This document shows, one piece after another, positions 17,496-25,541 of a stretch of DNA of 64,000 nucleotides. Source of the stretch: Natronomonas gomsonensis (lineage in GTDB: Archaea; Halobacteriota; Halobacteria; Halobacteriales; Haloarculaceae); contig NZ_JACAWU010000002.1 of assembly GCF_013391635.1 (NCBI RefSeq), positions 1,178,001 through 1,242,000 of the forward strand, in the 5' to 3' direction. Numbering within the stretch: the stretch's first letter is position 1; the number at the start of each line of letters is the position of its first letter. The translations under genes and the position numbers were made by a program. Under the pieces are notes generated by a model that made no database searches, was not told where the DNA came from, and saw nothing but the letters and a program-made list of their open reading frames with translations.

Positions 17496-18914
17496 ATGTC
17501 GTCCACCGACAGCGATGACACAGCGCCGGAACTCACACTCGGTCGAGATCCCGACGCACTCGGTGAAACGGTGCCCCTGCCGCCTGGCGCGCTCGATGAC
17601 GGCTGTTACGTCGCGGGCAATCGCGACCGGCGGACTGCCATCGTTCAGCGATGGTGTGTCGAATTGGCTGCAGCGGGGCACGGGTTTTGCTACATCCACC
17701 CGTCTGACCCAATGCCACGCGATCTCTTAGCGAGGCTTCCCCAGGAACGCCTCGAGGACGTCGTCTGGATCGACGCGGGTCGATGGCAAGTGGCCTCTAA
17801 GTTAGATGTGCCAGCGGTAGAGCGCGTCGCGGTCAACCCATTCGAGGCACCGCCAGATCGGGACGCGTTCACGACCGATCCGGTCGCCACCAGAGTGAAT
17901 GCGTACATGGATGCGGCAACAGTGTGGGACCGGTTCGACGCCGCTGTCGCCCCCATCCTCTCGGCTATCCTGCCCGCGCTGTTCGAGGGTGAGGAGCCGT
18001 ATTACGAGTATCCGGCTGCACTCAGGGAGGCGGATTTCAGGGATTCCTTCGAACCCCTCAAGGAACTCGACGCCTTGGATTCGCTGACACCGTTCGAACT
18101 GGCACAAACACGCGAAGGTCAACCCGTACGGCTTGCAGCGTCGCTCATCAGCGGGCCGCTCGACCCCGGGCCAAGCAATCCACTGCTCGGTGACTCGACC
18201 TACGATCCGGCTCGTGCTCTCACGGAAAACGAGATCATCTTGATCACAGGCGACATCGACCCGTTCAAAGAGACGGATCCAACGATGGATGGCACCATCG
18301 CCACCCATCTCTTGGTGGCAGCTGTGTGCTGTCGGCTCTGGGAGGGCGCCCAAACGACAGCGACGGAGAGGACCTTTCCGGTCGTCGTCGATGGTGTCGA
18401 CACACTGGTTCCCGGCGACGGTGATCTGTTCCGGAAGCTCCTCGCCGACCCCGTGTCGCTAGCTCCTGTCTACGCCGGCCCCCCGGCGAGGACGCTTGCA
18501 GAACCGGTCCACATCAGTGTCGAGGAACACATCGAGACCCGCGTAGGCGTCACGGACGGCGCCGGAAGCGGACCTGAATCACGGGACCGAGATCAGGATC
18601 TCAAAGCCGCCCTCTCTAACGGGTCGCTGGATGCCGCCGAACACTATTTCGACCAGGAGGAGGCCGGAACGGTTGGGGAAGGCCCGCTCTGTTGGCTCCG
18701 GACGAACGCCGCCGGGCGATTGGTTGGACCCGAGGGGGTACAGCAGTCGATGCGTCCAGCGCTGGCTCCCGACCCGCCAGACACCCGGCGTGGCCAGGAG
18801 GCTGTCGCCGCGGCGATCACACGGAGCATCGATCGCTACGGCGGGGAGTTACAGACGGTGTCCGAGGAATCGAAAACACGGGCTCGCGAGCGATACAACG
18901 ATTCCAGTCGCTAG
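17496..18914 (+). CDS. P-loop-degenerate relative of HerA/VirD4 coupling ATPases (copy 1)
   Basis: 472 residues, paralogous along its length to the protein at 56909-58366. The order of elements near the N-terminus copies coupling ATPases: a strand and loop (CYVAGNRDRRTAIVQRW) where the Walker A loop should be, then AGHGFCYIHP, DLLARLPQERLEDVVWID and VNPFE, which match the G-x-G-F-x-x-I-D-P and dll-x-x-i-P-x-x-R-x-x-D segments of TraD/HerA proteins. The G-x-x-G-x-G-K-S/T motif itself is absent. Later it has TENEIILITGDID and LWEGAQT. I infer a non-hydrolysing structural partner of a mobilisation ATPase. A TATA-like tagtataatgg lies 30 nt before the ATG. No ATPase gene adjoins this copy, unlike copy 2. 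Confidence 0.65.
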   Translation: MSSTDSDDTAPELTLGRDPDALGETVPLPPGALDDGCYVAGNRDRRTAIVQRWCVELAAAGHGFCYIHPSDPMPRDLLARLPQERLEDVVWIDAGRWQVASKLDVPAVERVAVNPFEAPPDRDAFTTDPVATRVNAYMDAATVWDRFDAAVAPILSAILPALFEGEEPYYEYPAALREADFRDSFEPLKELDALDSLTPFELAQTREGQPVRLAASLISGPLDPGPSNPLLGDSTYDPARALTENEIILITGDIDPFKETDPTMDGTIATHLLVAAVCCRLWEGAQTTATERTFPVVVDGVDTLVPGDGDLFRKLLADPVSLAPVYAGPPARTLAEPVHISVEEHIETRVGVTDGAGSGPESRDRDQDLKAALSNGSLDAAEHYFDQEEAGTVGEGPLCWLRTNAAGRLVGPEGVQQSMRPALAPDPPDTRRGQEAVAAAITRSIDRYGGELQTVSEESKTRARERYNDSSR

Positions 18915-18985
18915 CCACGCGCCGACACCACTATTCGTTTTGCTGTCCTGTTCTCTCTGAAAGCGGCAGGGATTAATCTCTCCGT

Positions 18986-19020
18986 ATTAACCAACAAATA
19001 CGGTCACTATGTTGGTTAAT
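18986..19020. repeat. TTAACCAACA/TGTTGGTTAA inverted repeat (site E)
   Basis: Perfect 11-bp arms attaaccaaca (18986-18996) and tgttggttaat (19010-19020) with a 13-bp spacer. Similar repeats stand at 39748-39778, 52711-52741 and 56485-56515, and a related form at 54697-54741. It lies between the end of the degenerate coupling-protein gene and the 3' end of the minus-strand SWIM gene, so it could be an operator or an element end rather than a simple terminator. Confidence 0.85.
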
Positions 19021-19049
19021 TTTGTTTGCCTCAGCTTCCGCTGCGGCTG

Positions 19050-19553
19050 TTACTGGTTTCTCGACATCTTTTTGCCAGTCTGAGACGATTCCGGACAACA
19101 GTCTTCGAGGTCCTTCTTGCGCATCGCCTCTCGTCCACAGGCCCGACACCGAAAGTACGACTCTCCGGTGGGATTCCCATGCTTGTCGAGTTCCTGTAGC
19201 GGGCCTTCGATTCGGCCACTGGTGGGTGCTTGGGAAGGACCTCTCACCGATTCCTTCACGCCGCCATCCGCACGCGGGCGTTCTGGAAGCCGACCGTCCG
19301 GCGTTGGAACTGTTCGGTTTTGAATTTCCATGTCGACCCGCCGGAGATGCTTACATCGATTGACCGAGGCTTTCTGTTGGTCCGGGCAGGTGCACCCCTT
19401 TCGGAGTACATCAACCCGATACACGTTTCCAGATTCCGACTGCACCGTGTATATGCCGCCCGAACGACGGAGTGTGACCGTCATATCCTCCGTTCGTGCT
19501 CGTTTAGTCCGCTGGTCGATGTCGTTGTGATTGTCTGGTTCGTCTCCTTGCAT
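19050..19553 (-). CDS. SWIM zinc-finger protein
   Basis: About 167 residues from the ATG at 19553 (the longer frame to 19661 runs through the leader hairpin). The SWIM motif CxCx(n)CxH is visible as CTCPDQQKASVNRCKHL. A second Cys pair, FRCRACG, near residue 145 suggests another small zinc site. SWIM domains bind nucleic acid or protein. Proteins of this kind are common on haloarchaeal plasmids, often near replication or transposition genes. The gene carries the GACGGG-loop leader hairpin shared with TFB, DUF932 and ArdC genes of this window. Confidence 0.75.
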   Translation of the reverse strand: MQGDEPDNHNDIDQRTKRARTEDMTVTLRRSGGIYTVQSESGNVYRVDVLRKGCTCPDQQKASVNRCKHLRRVDMEIQNRTVPTPDGRLPERPRADGGVKESVRGPSQAPTSGRIEGPLQELDKHGNPTGESYFRCRACGREAMRKKDLEDCCPESSQTGKKMSRNQ

Positions 19554-19582
19554 GGAATCACGGGTGCAGGGCTGGACTCGCC

Positions 19583-19612
19583 TGCGCCCGCCCGTCGGGC
19601 GCACGACAAAAC
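19583..19612 (-). promoter_or_regulatory. GACGGG-loop leader hairpin before the SWIM gene
   Basis: On the minus strand: gttttgtcg, then stem tgcgccc, loop gacgggc, stem gggcgca, ending 29 nt before the ATG. The same layout occurs at 22446, 29929, 36827, 45872 and 47680. Confidence 0.7.
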
Positions 19613-19642
19613 GGAACCGGTACGTCACGCGCTGAATATTAA

Positions 19643-19660
19643 TGATACTATAGAGTATCA
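19643..19660. promoter_or_regulatory. Perfect inverted repeat in the SWIM promoter
   Basis: tgatact-atag-agtatca, 7-bp arms, in an AT-rich stretch about 90 nt before the SWIM start. Beside it are two copies of agtacga (19669-19692). It is a likely operator or promoter element; TATA-like sequence (aatatta) is at 19636. Confidence 0.5.
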
Positions 19661-19695
19661 TACTTCAAAGTACGATTACCAAAAGTACGATATTT

Positions 19696-21139
19696 CTTCG
19701 AGGAGAAAATCTCGCCGTCTACGGCGGGAGTGAATCCGACAACGCGGACGCCAACCACCGTCGTTGGCAGGTCGGATACTCAACGCCCATCCTCACCATT
19801 AAGTAAGTTTGTCTACATAGGCTATGTATGGCGATTGAGGTCACGCGCACCTACATTGGTTCCATCCAGAACCACTGTCAGGTACGTGATGGCCTCGATT
19901 CGCTCGGAGACTCCGCCTCAAAAATCTGGAACGTCGCACGCTGGACAGCCGACCGAATCTGGGATGCAACCGGCGAAATCCCTGATGAAGGCCCGCTCAA
20001 AGCGTACATGAAGAACCAGCCGTGCTGGAAAGACTTGAATGCACAATCCAGTCAGAAAGTCATCGAAGAACTTTCCGACGCTTTCCAGTCGTGGTTCGAT
20101 CTGCGACAGAACGACCCAGAGGCGAATCCGCCCGGCTACCGCAAACACGGCGATACTCGACCCAAGAGTACGGTTACGTTCAAAGCAGACGGGTTCACAC
20201 ACGACCCAGAGAACAACCGGGTCCGACTCTCAAAGGGGAAGAACCTCAAAGAACACTTCTCAGACTTCTTGCTCTGCGAGTACCAGAACCGCCCCGACGT
20301 TGACCTCTCAGAAGTCAACAAGGTACAGAACGTTCGCGCGGTCTGGGGCGGCGACGAGTGGGAACTGCACTTCGTCTGCAAAGTCGAACTCGAAACCAAC
20401 GATTCGGCAGGCGACGGTATGGCGGGTATCGACCTTGGCATCAAGAACATCGCCACGGTCGCCTTCCCCGACGAATACGTCCTCTACCCCGGTAACTCCC
20501 TCAAACAAGACAAGCACTACTTCACTCAAGCCGAGTACGACACCGAAGGTGAGAACGGTCCCTCAGAAAAGTCGATATGGGTACGACAGAAACTCACAGA
20601 ACGCGAGACACACTTCTACCACACGCTTACAGATACCATCATCACGGAGTGTGTCGAACGTGGTGTTGGGACGCTCGCGGTGAGTTGGCCCGAAGACGTG
20701 CGCGAACATGACTGGGGTGCGACGGGGAACAAGAAGTTGCACTCGTGGGCGTTTGACCGCATCTACCAGTACCTCAAATACAAAGGCGAGATCTGCGGTG
20801 TTGAGGTGCTGAAGGAGAACGAGTGGAACACCAGTAAGACCTGCTCGCGGTGTGGTGACGACACGAAGTCGAACCGTGTCGAGCGTGGGTTGTACGTTTG
20901 CTCGTCGTGTGAGTTGGTCGGGAACGCGGATTGCAATGGGGCGGAGAATATGCGGCAGAAGATAACTCCGAGTCCTCACGGTGAGGATAGGAGTAACGGC
21001 TGTGTGGCACAGCCATCGGTACACCTGTTCGACCGCGAGAGCGGGACGTTCACCACGAGAGAACAGGTCGTATCGTAGACCGGCAAATATCCCACCTGCG
21101 GGACGGGAAGCCCCGCCGTTCACGGCGGGGAGGATGTCA
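19696..21139 (+). mobile_element. IS1341-type tnpB-only element (copy 1)
   Basis: Left end cgaggagaaaat followed by the hairpin cgccgt/acggcg (19713-19726) and gaatccgaca. The right end has the perfect hairpin ccccgccgttcacggcgggg (21111-21130) followed by aggatgtca. The other two related elements (41721-43190, 47763-49292) have the same ends: aaggagaa, a GC hairpin, gaatccgaca; and a GC hairpin, aggatgtca. No tnpA is present, so movement would need a transposase in trans. The right end overlapping the tnpB 3' end is where the guide (omega) RNA of TnpB systems is made. A truncated ATPase gene abuts the right end. Confidence 0.85.
19828..21078 (+). CDS. tnpB: TnpB RNA-guided nuclease family protein (IS1341-type)
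   Basis: 416 residues. It has the OrfB N-terminal helical domain, the RuvC start GIDLGIKNIAT (Asp) and the zinc site CSRCG...CSSCE followed by NADCNGAENM (last RuvC Asp). At the usual RuvC-II position (v-v-E-D-L) the sequence is TLAVSWPEDVREHD: the canonical Glu is Ser, though acidic residues lie a few positions later. The C-terminal tail continues past the RuvC domain to the element end. Divergent TnpB proteins without that Glu may use a shifted Glu or may be nuclease-dead, and I cannot decide which. It is the most diverged of the three related TnpBs of this window. Confidence 0.9.
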   Translation: MAIEVTRTYIGSIQNHCQVRDGLDSLGDSASKIWNVARWTADRIWDATGEIPDEGPLKAYMKNQPCWKDLNAQSSQKVIEELSDAFQSWFDLRQNDPEANPPGYRKHGDTRPKSTVTFKADGFTHDPENNRVRLSKGKNLKEHFSDFLLCEYQNRPDVDLSEVNKVQNVRAVWGGDEWELHFVCKVELETNDSAGDGMAGIDLGIKNIATVAFPDEYVLYPGNSLKQDKHYFTQAEYDTEGENGPSEKSIWVRQKLTERETHFYHTLTDTIITECVERGVGTLAVSWPEDVREHDWGATGNKKLHSWAFDRIYQYLKYKGEICGVEVLKENEWNTSKTCSRCGDDTKSNRVERGLYVCSSCELVGNADCNGAENMRQKITPSPHGEDRSNGCVAQPSVHLFDRESGTFTTREQVVS

Positions 21140-21464
21140 CCCCGAGTACACGATCACGAACACGGGACAATGGTGGTATGGCGAACACGAGATCGACGCC
21201 GTCGGCCTGACCACCGGCGAGACGCTTATTGTCGGTGAATGCAAATTCCAACAGTCACCACTCGGATACGATGCGCTATCGAATCTAGAGGATCACACCG
21301 ACGAACTTCAATGGTCTCCACAAAGCGGGGGTGACCGGGTCGTCGAGTACGCCCTCTTCTCCCGAAGTGGGTTCAAACAATCGGTCACGGAGGCAGCCAG
21401 TCAACGAGACGACCTCCGTTTGTTCAGCCTCACAGATGTCGTGACTGCACTCACAGAAACTTAG
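21140..21464 (+). pseudogene. C-terminal remnant of an archaeal AAA ATPase (DUF234 end)
   Basis: Directly after the element right end, one frame reads EYTITNTGQWWYGEHEIDAVGL, GETLIVGECKF, then EYALFSRSGF and LFSLTDVVTAL to a stop at 21464. This matches the C-terminal DUF234-type nuclease-like domain of the intact ATPase at 36923-38305 (RWWYGEDEIDIVGL, LLLAECKW, EFAVFSKSGF). The GEHEID and GECKF residues resemble the D-ExK arrangement of PD-(D/E)xK nucleases. The ATP-binding part is absent, and nothing like it lies left of the tnpB element, so a deletion or rearrangement accompanied the insertion. Confidence 0.8.
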
Positions 21465-21488
21465 GCCTAGGCAAGGCTTTGAGTCGAC

Positions 21489-22418
21489 TCAATTCACAGC
21501 ACGTTCGATATCCCGATATCGCTCTCGAACCGTCACTTTAGACACGTCCGCCGCGTCCGCGATTTCGGCTTGCGTCAGGTTCTCCCCAGTGTCCTGTCCA
21601 GCCACGTACAAGGCGCCTGCTGCAGCGCCCGCGGGATTACAGCCGTTCGTCACGGCCTCACCCGCTGCGGCTTCGAGGAGCGCTCGTGCGCGACGCTCCG
21701 TCTCATTGCTCACATCGGTTTCCGATGCAATCTGTGGGAGATACTGCGTCGGCCCTGCCGGTGGCACGGGCAACTCGAGTTCCCGATTTAACACGGTGTA
21801 CCCCAACCGGACCTTCCCATCATCGAGTTTCGACACTCCAGCGATCTCCTCGAACGTCCGTGGATACTCGTTCAGTCGGCAGACCGCATACACGCTCCCG
21901 GACGCTATCGTTTCGATCGACCGACCGCGAAGGACGTCTTCGCTCTGTGCTGTCCGGAACAACTGACACGCCTGGTTTCGTAGACTCTCCGAGAAACCGA
22001 GGGCAGACGTCATCCGCCGAATCTCGACCAGCCCCGACAGGAGATTTCGATTCGCTTTCGAGCCGATTTTCGCTCGTGTATGCTCGCGACGCAGTCGACC
22101 GAGTTGCCGCCGTTTCTTCCCGCCGATCGTTCGCCCCTCGGAATCTTTCTTCCACCCGATTTCGCTCCCGATACCGTGGTCGTGCCGGGCGACCGTGTTC
22201 GGCGCCCCTGTCCGCCGTCGCTCCGAGGCGTTTTCGTCGGCCTTGCAGTACTGCGGCCCGTGGTCCAGTCCTTCGTCGTCGAGGATGAGACCACAGTCCT
22301 CACACACCGTTTCGTGAGCGTTGGTCGTGACGCGACCATCGCATTCCGGACAACTGTTCTGTTCGTGTTCCTGTACGTCCTCGTCGAACGTCTGCTCGTA
22401 GATGTTTCTCGAAGCCAT
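21489..22418 (-). CDS. tfb: Transcription initiation factor IIB (TFB)
   Basis: 309 residues in normal archaeal TFB order: an N-terminal zinc ribbon CPECDGRVTTNAHETVCEDCG (residues about 19-39), the B-finger/reader segment, and two cyclin-like repeats ending with an HTH (LTQAEIADAADVSKVTVRERYRDI). It recruits RNA polymerase to TBP-bound promoters. Haloarchaea have many TFB genes, several on plasmids. A TFB remnant lies at 36748-36809 and a divergent TFB at 51184-52248. The leader carries the GACGGG-loop hairpin. Confidence 0.95.
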   Translation of the reverse strand: MASRNIYEQTFDEDVQEHEQNSCPECDGRVTTNAHETVCEDCGLILDDEGLDHGPQYCKADENASERRRTGAPNTVARHDHGIGSEIGWKKDSEGRTIGGKKRRQLGRLRREHTRAKIGSKANRNLLSGLVEIRRMTSALGFSESLRNQACQLFRTAQSEDVLRGRSIETIASGSVYAVCRLNEYPRTFEEIAGVSKLDDGKVRLGYTVLNRELELPVPPAGPTQYLPQIASETDVSNETERRARALLEAAAGEAVTNGCNPAGAAAGALYVAGQDTGENLTQAEIADAADVSKVTVRERYRDIERAVN

Positions 22419-22445
22419 CTCAATTCACGAGGCACGCCTTCCTGC

Positions 22446-22472
22446 GCCCCTCGCCCGTCAGGGGCCAACAAA
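22446..22472 (-). promoter_or_regulatory. GACGGG-loop leader hairpin before tfb
   Basis: Minus strand: gttttgttg, stem gcccct, loop gacgggcg, stem aggggc, then about 27 nt to the ATG. It is almost identical to the hairpin in front of the TFB remnant at 36827 and shares the loop with the SWIM and ArdC leaders. Confidence 0.7.
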
Positions 22473-22537
22473 ACACAACCGCGGTGCAGCTACGGGCGTC
22501 TCGGTGCGGAGAACTGTCGCTTGCCTCGCTCTACTGA

Positions 22538-22972
22538 TCAACTCGGGTCGTATGGATTCGTCGCTGTATCAAGCCGATAGATGTCGTCGACGGCATCGAA
22601 ATCATCGTCGAACGCATACAGATACCCGAGCCCCTCGGTTTGCATATACGCGACAATACAGGCGTCAACGAACGAGAGGGGTTTGTGCAGCCTGAACAGG
22701 GATTTCCCTGTCGCGAAGGCATCAGTACTGAGTGACTCGATATGGAACCGTGCGTTTTCCTCGATTCGGTCAAGGAGATCAACGGCTGCAGCGTGGCCTG
22801 CATGGGTCGTGAGGCCGTTCAGCGTCTCTGCGAGAACGTAGTCAAGCACGACCGCTCCCGGCAGTGTACCGTTGTCAATACCACGAATGACCGGAAGTGC
22901 AGTCTCATGGGAACTATCGCGTCGATACGCTGCCGCAAAGAGAACTGTTGTATCGATGAGTGCGCGCGGCAT
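22538..22972 (-). CDS. vapC: VapC-type PIN-domain toxin
   Basis: 144 residues with a full set of PIN acidic sites: LIDTTVLF (Asp), DYVLAETLN (Glu), FVDACIVAYM (Asp) and AFDDDFD (Asp). It is predicted to be a Mg-dependent endoribonuclease. The ATG follows the stop of the AbrB-like gene with no gap (TAG then ATG), so the pair is one operon. This is the only apparently complete PIN toxin in the window. Confidence 0.9.
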   Translation of the reverse strand: MPRALIDTTVLFAAAYRRDSSHETALPVIRGIDNGTLPGAVVLDYVLAETLNGLTTHAGHAAAVDLLDRIEENARFHIESLSTDAFATGKSLFRLHKPLSFVDACIVAYMQTEGLGYLYAFDDDFDAVDDIYRLDTATNPYDPS

Positions 22973-23224
22973 CTATTCGACGTTGACGCCCCAGGCGTCA
23001 TGCTCGTCCACTACATCGGTTGTCTCTTCTCCATCGTAGCCATCGAACTCGGCGAACGTCCCCGCCTGTTGTTGGACGACTTCTACACGGACACTGCCAT
23101 CTGCCTCAAGGTGCCAGCGAAGTTGGTCACCATCATCAATATCGAGTTCACGTCGAATCCGTGCAGGGATGTTCGCCTGGTTCCCCGAAACCTTACTTTC
23201 GGCGTCAATCCGGTCGCTGCTCAT
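22973..23224 (-). CDS. vapB: AbrB/MazE-type antitoxin (VapB)
   Basis: About 83 residues from the ATG at 23224, chosen because the swapped-hairpin AbrB fold starts there: ESKVSGNQANIPARIRRELDIDDGDQLRWHLEADGSVRVEVV. It would bind and neutralise the PIN toxin and repress the operon. A perfect inverted repeat lies 34 bp upstream. The acidic tail is the likely toxin-binding part. Confidence 0.85.
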   Translation of the reverse strand: MSSDRIDAESKVSGNQANIPARIRRELDIDDGDQLRWHLEADGSVRVEVVQQQAGTFAEFDGYDGEETTDVVDEHDAWGVNVE

Positions 23225-23257
23225 AGCCACCAGTACGGCCCCGGTCGTCAAAAGCCT

Positions 23258-23273
23258 AGTGTGACATCACACT
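23258..23273. promoter_or_regulatory. Operator-like inverted repeat of vapBC
   Basis: agtgtga-ca-tcacact, 7-bp perfect arms, 34 bp upstream of vapB. A further partial copy (agtgtcact) lies at 23280-23288. This spacing suits binding by the AbrB-type antitoxin. Confidence 0.6.
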
Positions 23274-23285
23274 ATTCCGAAAGTG

Positions 23286-23561
23286 TCACTTCACGGGGTC
23301 CTTAGGCTTGAGAGACGACTCTCGGACCCGCTCGAATGCCGCCTCGTTCTCCTGTTCCAGCTTTCGCAGTTCGTCGATGTGAGCGTAGTAGTAGGAGAGG
23401 GCTTTGTACACGCTTCCAAGAGATACGTCGAGTTGATCTGCGACAAGAGCGGGGGACTGTCCGCTATCGATCACCCGTGGAGCAATGTGGCGAACACCAA
23501 TGCGTGTGCCGGCGATTCGCGGCTCACCACCGAGTACGTCTTTGTCTTGGGTGATACTCAT
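23286..23561 (-). CDS. DUF433 antitoxin without a toxin partner
   Basis: About 91 residues from the ATG at 23561: ITQDKDVLGGEPRIAGTRIGVRHIAPRVIDSGQSPALVADQLDVSLGSVYKALSYYYAH. It is a clear paralogue of the DUF433 protein at 16836. The expected DUF5615 gene does not follow; instead the vapBC operator begins a few bases after the stop. The upstream gene end lies near the tnpA-tnpB element. It is probably an orphan antitoxin left after loss of its toxin. Confidence 0.85.
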   Translation of the reverse strand: MSITQDKDVLGGEPRIAGTRIGVRHIAPRVIDSGQSPALVADQLDVSLGSVYKALSYYYAHIDELRKLEQENEAAFERVRESSLKPKDPVK

Positions 23562-23664
23562 ACTGTACAGTAGCCTCTCGTATGAGTTATATTTTTCCGG
23601 CAGCACTCCTCTCGTACCTGTTCAGGAAGGCAACGGGGTGGTGTATTCCGTGAACTACCCTACC

Positions 23665-24906
23665 CTACTCGCTCACGGCGTCAGCCGTTCGCTTCTTGAG
23701 GGTAGGGCTTCCTGCTTCCACGACGCGCTTTGCAGATACAGGCGAATCCACAGGGAGCGCAGTCTCCACAGGCGTTGATTCGGAGTATCCCACTCCTACA
23801 TCTTCTAGACCGCGAGAAAGAATGTTCCACGCCGCGTTCGCGTCCCTGTCCGCCTCAAACCCGCAAGCTGGACAGGAGTGTTCACGGACCCACAACGGCT
23901 TGTCCGTCGAAACGCCGCACGACGCGCACTCTTTGGTTGTCCCTCTCGGGTTGACCGCGACGAAGTGCGTTCCCTCCCGCTCGCACTTGTATTCGAGCAA
24001 CGAGAGAAACGTTCGCCACGCGGCAGACGCCGTGTTGCGACTGTTCGACGGACTTTCCATCATCCCCTTCACGTTCAGGTCTTCGACCGCTACGAGGTCG
24101 TACTCCCGAGCGTAGTACGCCGAGAGCTTGTGCAAGAAGTCGCGGCGCTTCCGACGGAGGTCGGCGTGACACTCCGCAACGCGCCGTCGTTGCTTCTCGT
24201 AGTTGTTCGACCCGTGTTGCTTGCGCGAGAGTTCCCGTTGCTCGCGCTCCAAGCGGTCACGCTCGTCTGAGAGGTTGAGCGACCCGACCGCCGTGCCGTC
24301 GGTGTCGTGGGCGTACGTGAGAATCCCAACGTCGATACCGACGCACTTCTCGGGGTTCTCAGGCGTTTCAGGCGGTTCGCGGTCCATTTCGACGCCGAAG
24401 GTGGCGAACCACTCGCCCGTCGGTTCCTTCTTGATCGTGACCTGCTTGAGTGTGGCGTCGTCGGGGATGGCGCGGTGAAGCCGAATCGGTATGTCCGCGA
24501 GTTTCGAGAGTGATAGGACAGTCTGACCGCCCTTCTTGTCGAGCTTGAAGCCAGACTGACTGTACGTGAAACTGCGGAACTCCCGTGGCGGCTTCCACTT
24601 GAGTTGACCGACGCCGTAGCCGTTCTCCTTGAGTTTGGAGAGTCCGTTGAGGTTGTCGAACAGCCGTTCAACGACGGTTTGGAGAACTTTCGAGTACACG
24701 TCGGACAGGCCATCCCACCACTCCTTGAGGTCAGGTAGCTCCGACCGCAAGGCGGTCATGGACGGCAATTCACCGTGTTCGTCTTGGTAATCGTTGAGGC
24801 GGTAGAGCGTGTGGTTGTACAGTTGCCTACAAATGTTCCGGTGGCGGTCCAACTCCTTGCGGTGGGCGTCGGACGGCTTGAGTCGGTACTTGTAGGCGTA
24901 GTACAT
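23665..24906 (-). CDS. tnpB: TnpB RNA-guided nuclease of the IS605-type element
   Basis: 413 residues with all expected TnpB sites: helical N-terminus YAYKYRLKPSDAHRKEL, RuvC-I VGIDVGILTYA (Asp), RuvC-II VAVEDLNVKGM (canonical Glu present), zinc finger CASCG...CPACGFEADRDANAAWNIL with the last Asp. The tail ends SPTLKKRTADAVSE inside the element right end, where the guide RNA is expected. Unlike the other four TnpBs here it has a complete catalytic triad, so it is the best candidate for an active nuclease. Confidence 0.93.
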   Translation of the reverse strand: MYYAYKYRLKPSDAHRKELDRHRNICRQLYNHTLYRLNDYQDEHGELPSMTALRSELPDLKEWWDGLSDVYSKVLQTVVERLFDNLNGLSKLKENGYGVGQLKWKPPREFRSFTYSQSGFKLDKKGGQTVLSLSKLADIPIRLHRAIPDDATLKQVTIKKEPTGEWFATFGVEMDREPPETPENPEKCVGIDVGILTYAHDTDGTAVGSLNLSDERDRLEREQRELSRKQHGSNNYEKQRRRVAECHADLRRKRRDFLHKLSAYYAREYDLVAVEDLNVKGMMESPSNSRNTASAAWRTFLSLLEYKCEREGTHFVAVNPRGTTKECASCGVSTDKPLWVREHSCPACGFEADRDANAAWNILSRGLEDVGVGYSESTPVETALPVDSPVSAKRVVEAGSPTLKKRTADAVSE

Positions 24907-25313
24907 CAGCTCTCCCGCTGGTCTTCGACGTACTGTTTTAGCACATCCAGAGACACCTGCCCCGTCGAGATGAGGCAGTACGAATCGTTCCAGAACGAGT
25001 CACCCCACAGTTCGGTCTTCAGTTCATCCTCGTACTCGTTTCGGATACGGCGGGCGGTCGCGCCCTTGACCGTGTTGATGAACTTCACTAGGTCTGTGGT
25101 GGGTTTCGCTCGGAACAGAATGTGAGCGTGGTCGTCCTCTCCGTCGAGGTTCGTCAGTTCGACACCGTAGTTGTCCGTGAACCCGCTGATGACCTCGTGA
25201 ATGAATTGGGTTCGCTCCTCGGTTAGCACTCCGCGCCGATACTTCGTGGTGAGTATCAGGTGGTAGTGTAGGGAATACGTCGAGTGCGCTCCCGAGTCGA
25301 GGTCGTACTCCAT
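24906..25313 (-). CDS. tnpA: IS200/IS605 Y1 (HUH) transposase TnpA
   Basis: 135 residues. The metal-binding HUH motif is visible as DDHAHILF, and the catalytic tyrosine lies in SLDVLKQYVEDQ near the C-terminus. LHYHLILTTKYRRGVL at the start is typical of the family. It moves single-stranded element DNA through hairpin ends in the cytoplasm. Length and motifs are intact, so it is probably functional. Confidence 0.95.
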   Translation of the reverse strand: MEYDLDSGAHSTYSLHYHLILTTKYRRGVLTEERTQFIHEVISGFTDNYGVELTNLDGEDDHAHILFRAKPTTDLVKFINTVKGATARRIRNEYEDELKTELWGDSFWNDSYCLISTGQVSLDVLKQYVEDQRES

Positions 25314-25516
25314 TGGGTTCGGTCAATATTATACTACCCCACTGAAAAAACGTTGTGATTGCGTGGGTATGTGGGCCTGCCACCGAATCGTGTATGAGAA
25401 CTGTGCGGCGCTGTATCCCCTCCCTGCTCGCGTCTCCCGTTCGGTCGGTGCTCGCTGAGGAAGGGGGCTTAGCGCCTCAATTCAGCTAACTGACCCTCTA
25501 GTAAGTTTTTTAACTG

Positions 25517-25534
25517 TTACCGGATTATTGGTAA
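25517..25534. promoter_or_regulatory. Inverted repeat between TATA-like box and start of the HTH gene
   Basis: ttacc-N8-ggtaa lies between the TATA-like ttttttaac (25506-25514) and the ATG at 25542. This is an operator position on a leaderless promoter and suits autorepression by the HTH protein it precedes. Confidence 0.55.
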
Positions 25535-25541
25535 TCACCAG

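Larger units (their letters stand above)
23645..25350 (-). mobile_element. Complete IS200/IS605-type element (tnpA + tnpB)
   Basis: The two genes lie on the minus strand, tnpA first, overlapping by one base (TGATG). The right end (low coordinates) contains the hairpin cacggc-gtca-gccgt around 23679-23693 and a tract of accctac repeats. The left end lies in the AT-rich sequence 25320-25350 (tattatactacccc). Exact ends need comparison with other copies. This is the only element here with its own Y1 transposase and could mobilise related tnpB-only elements only if the ends match, which they do not closely. Confidence 0.8.
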
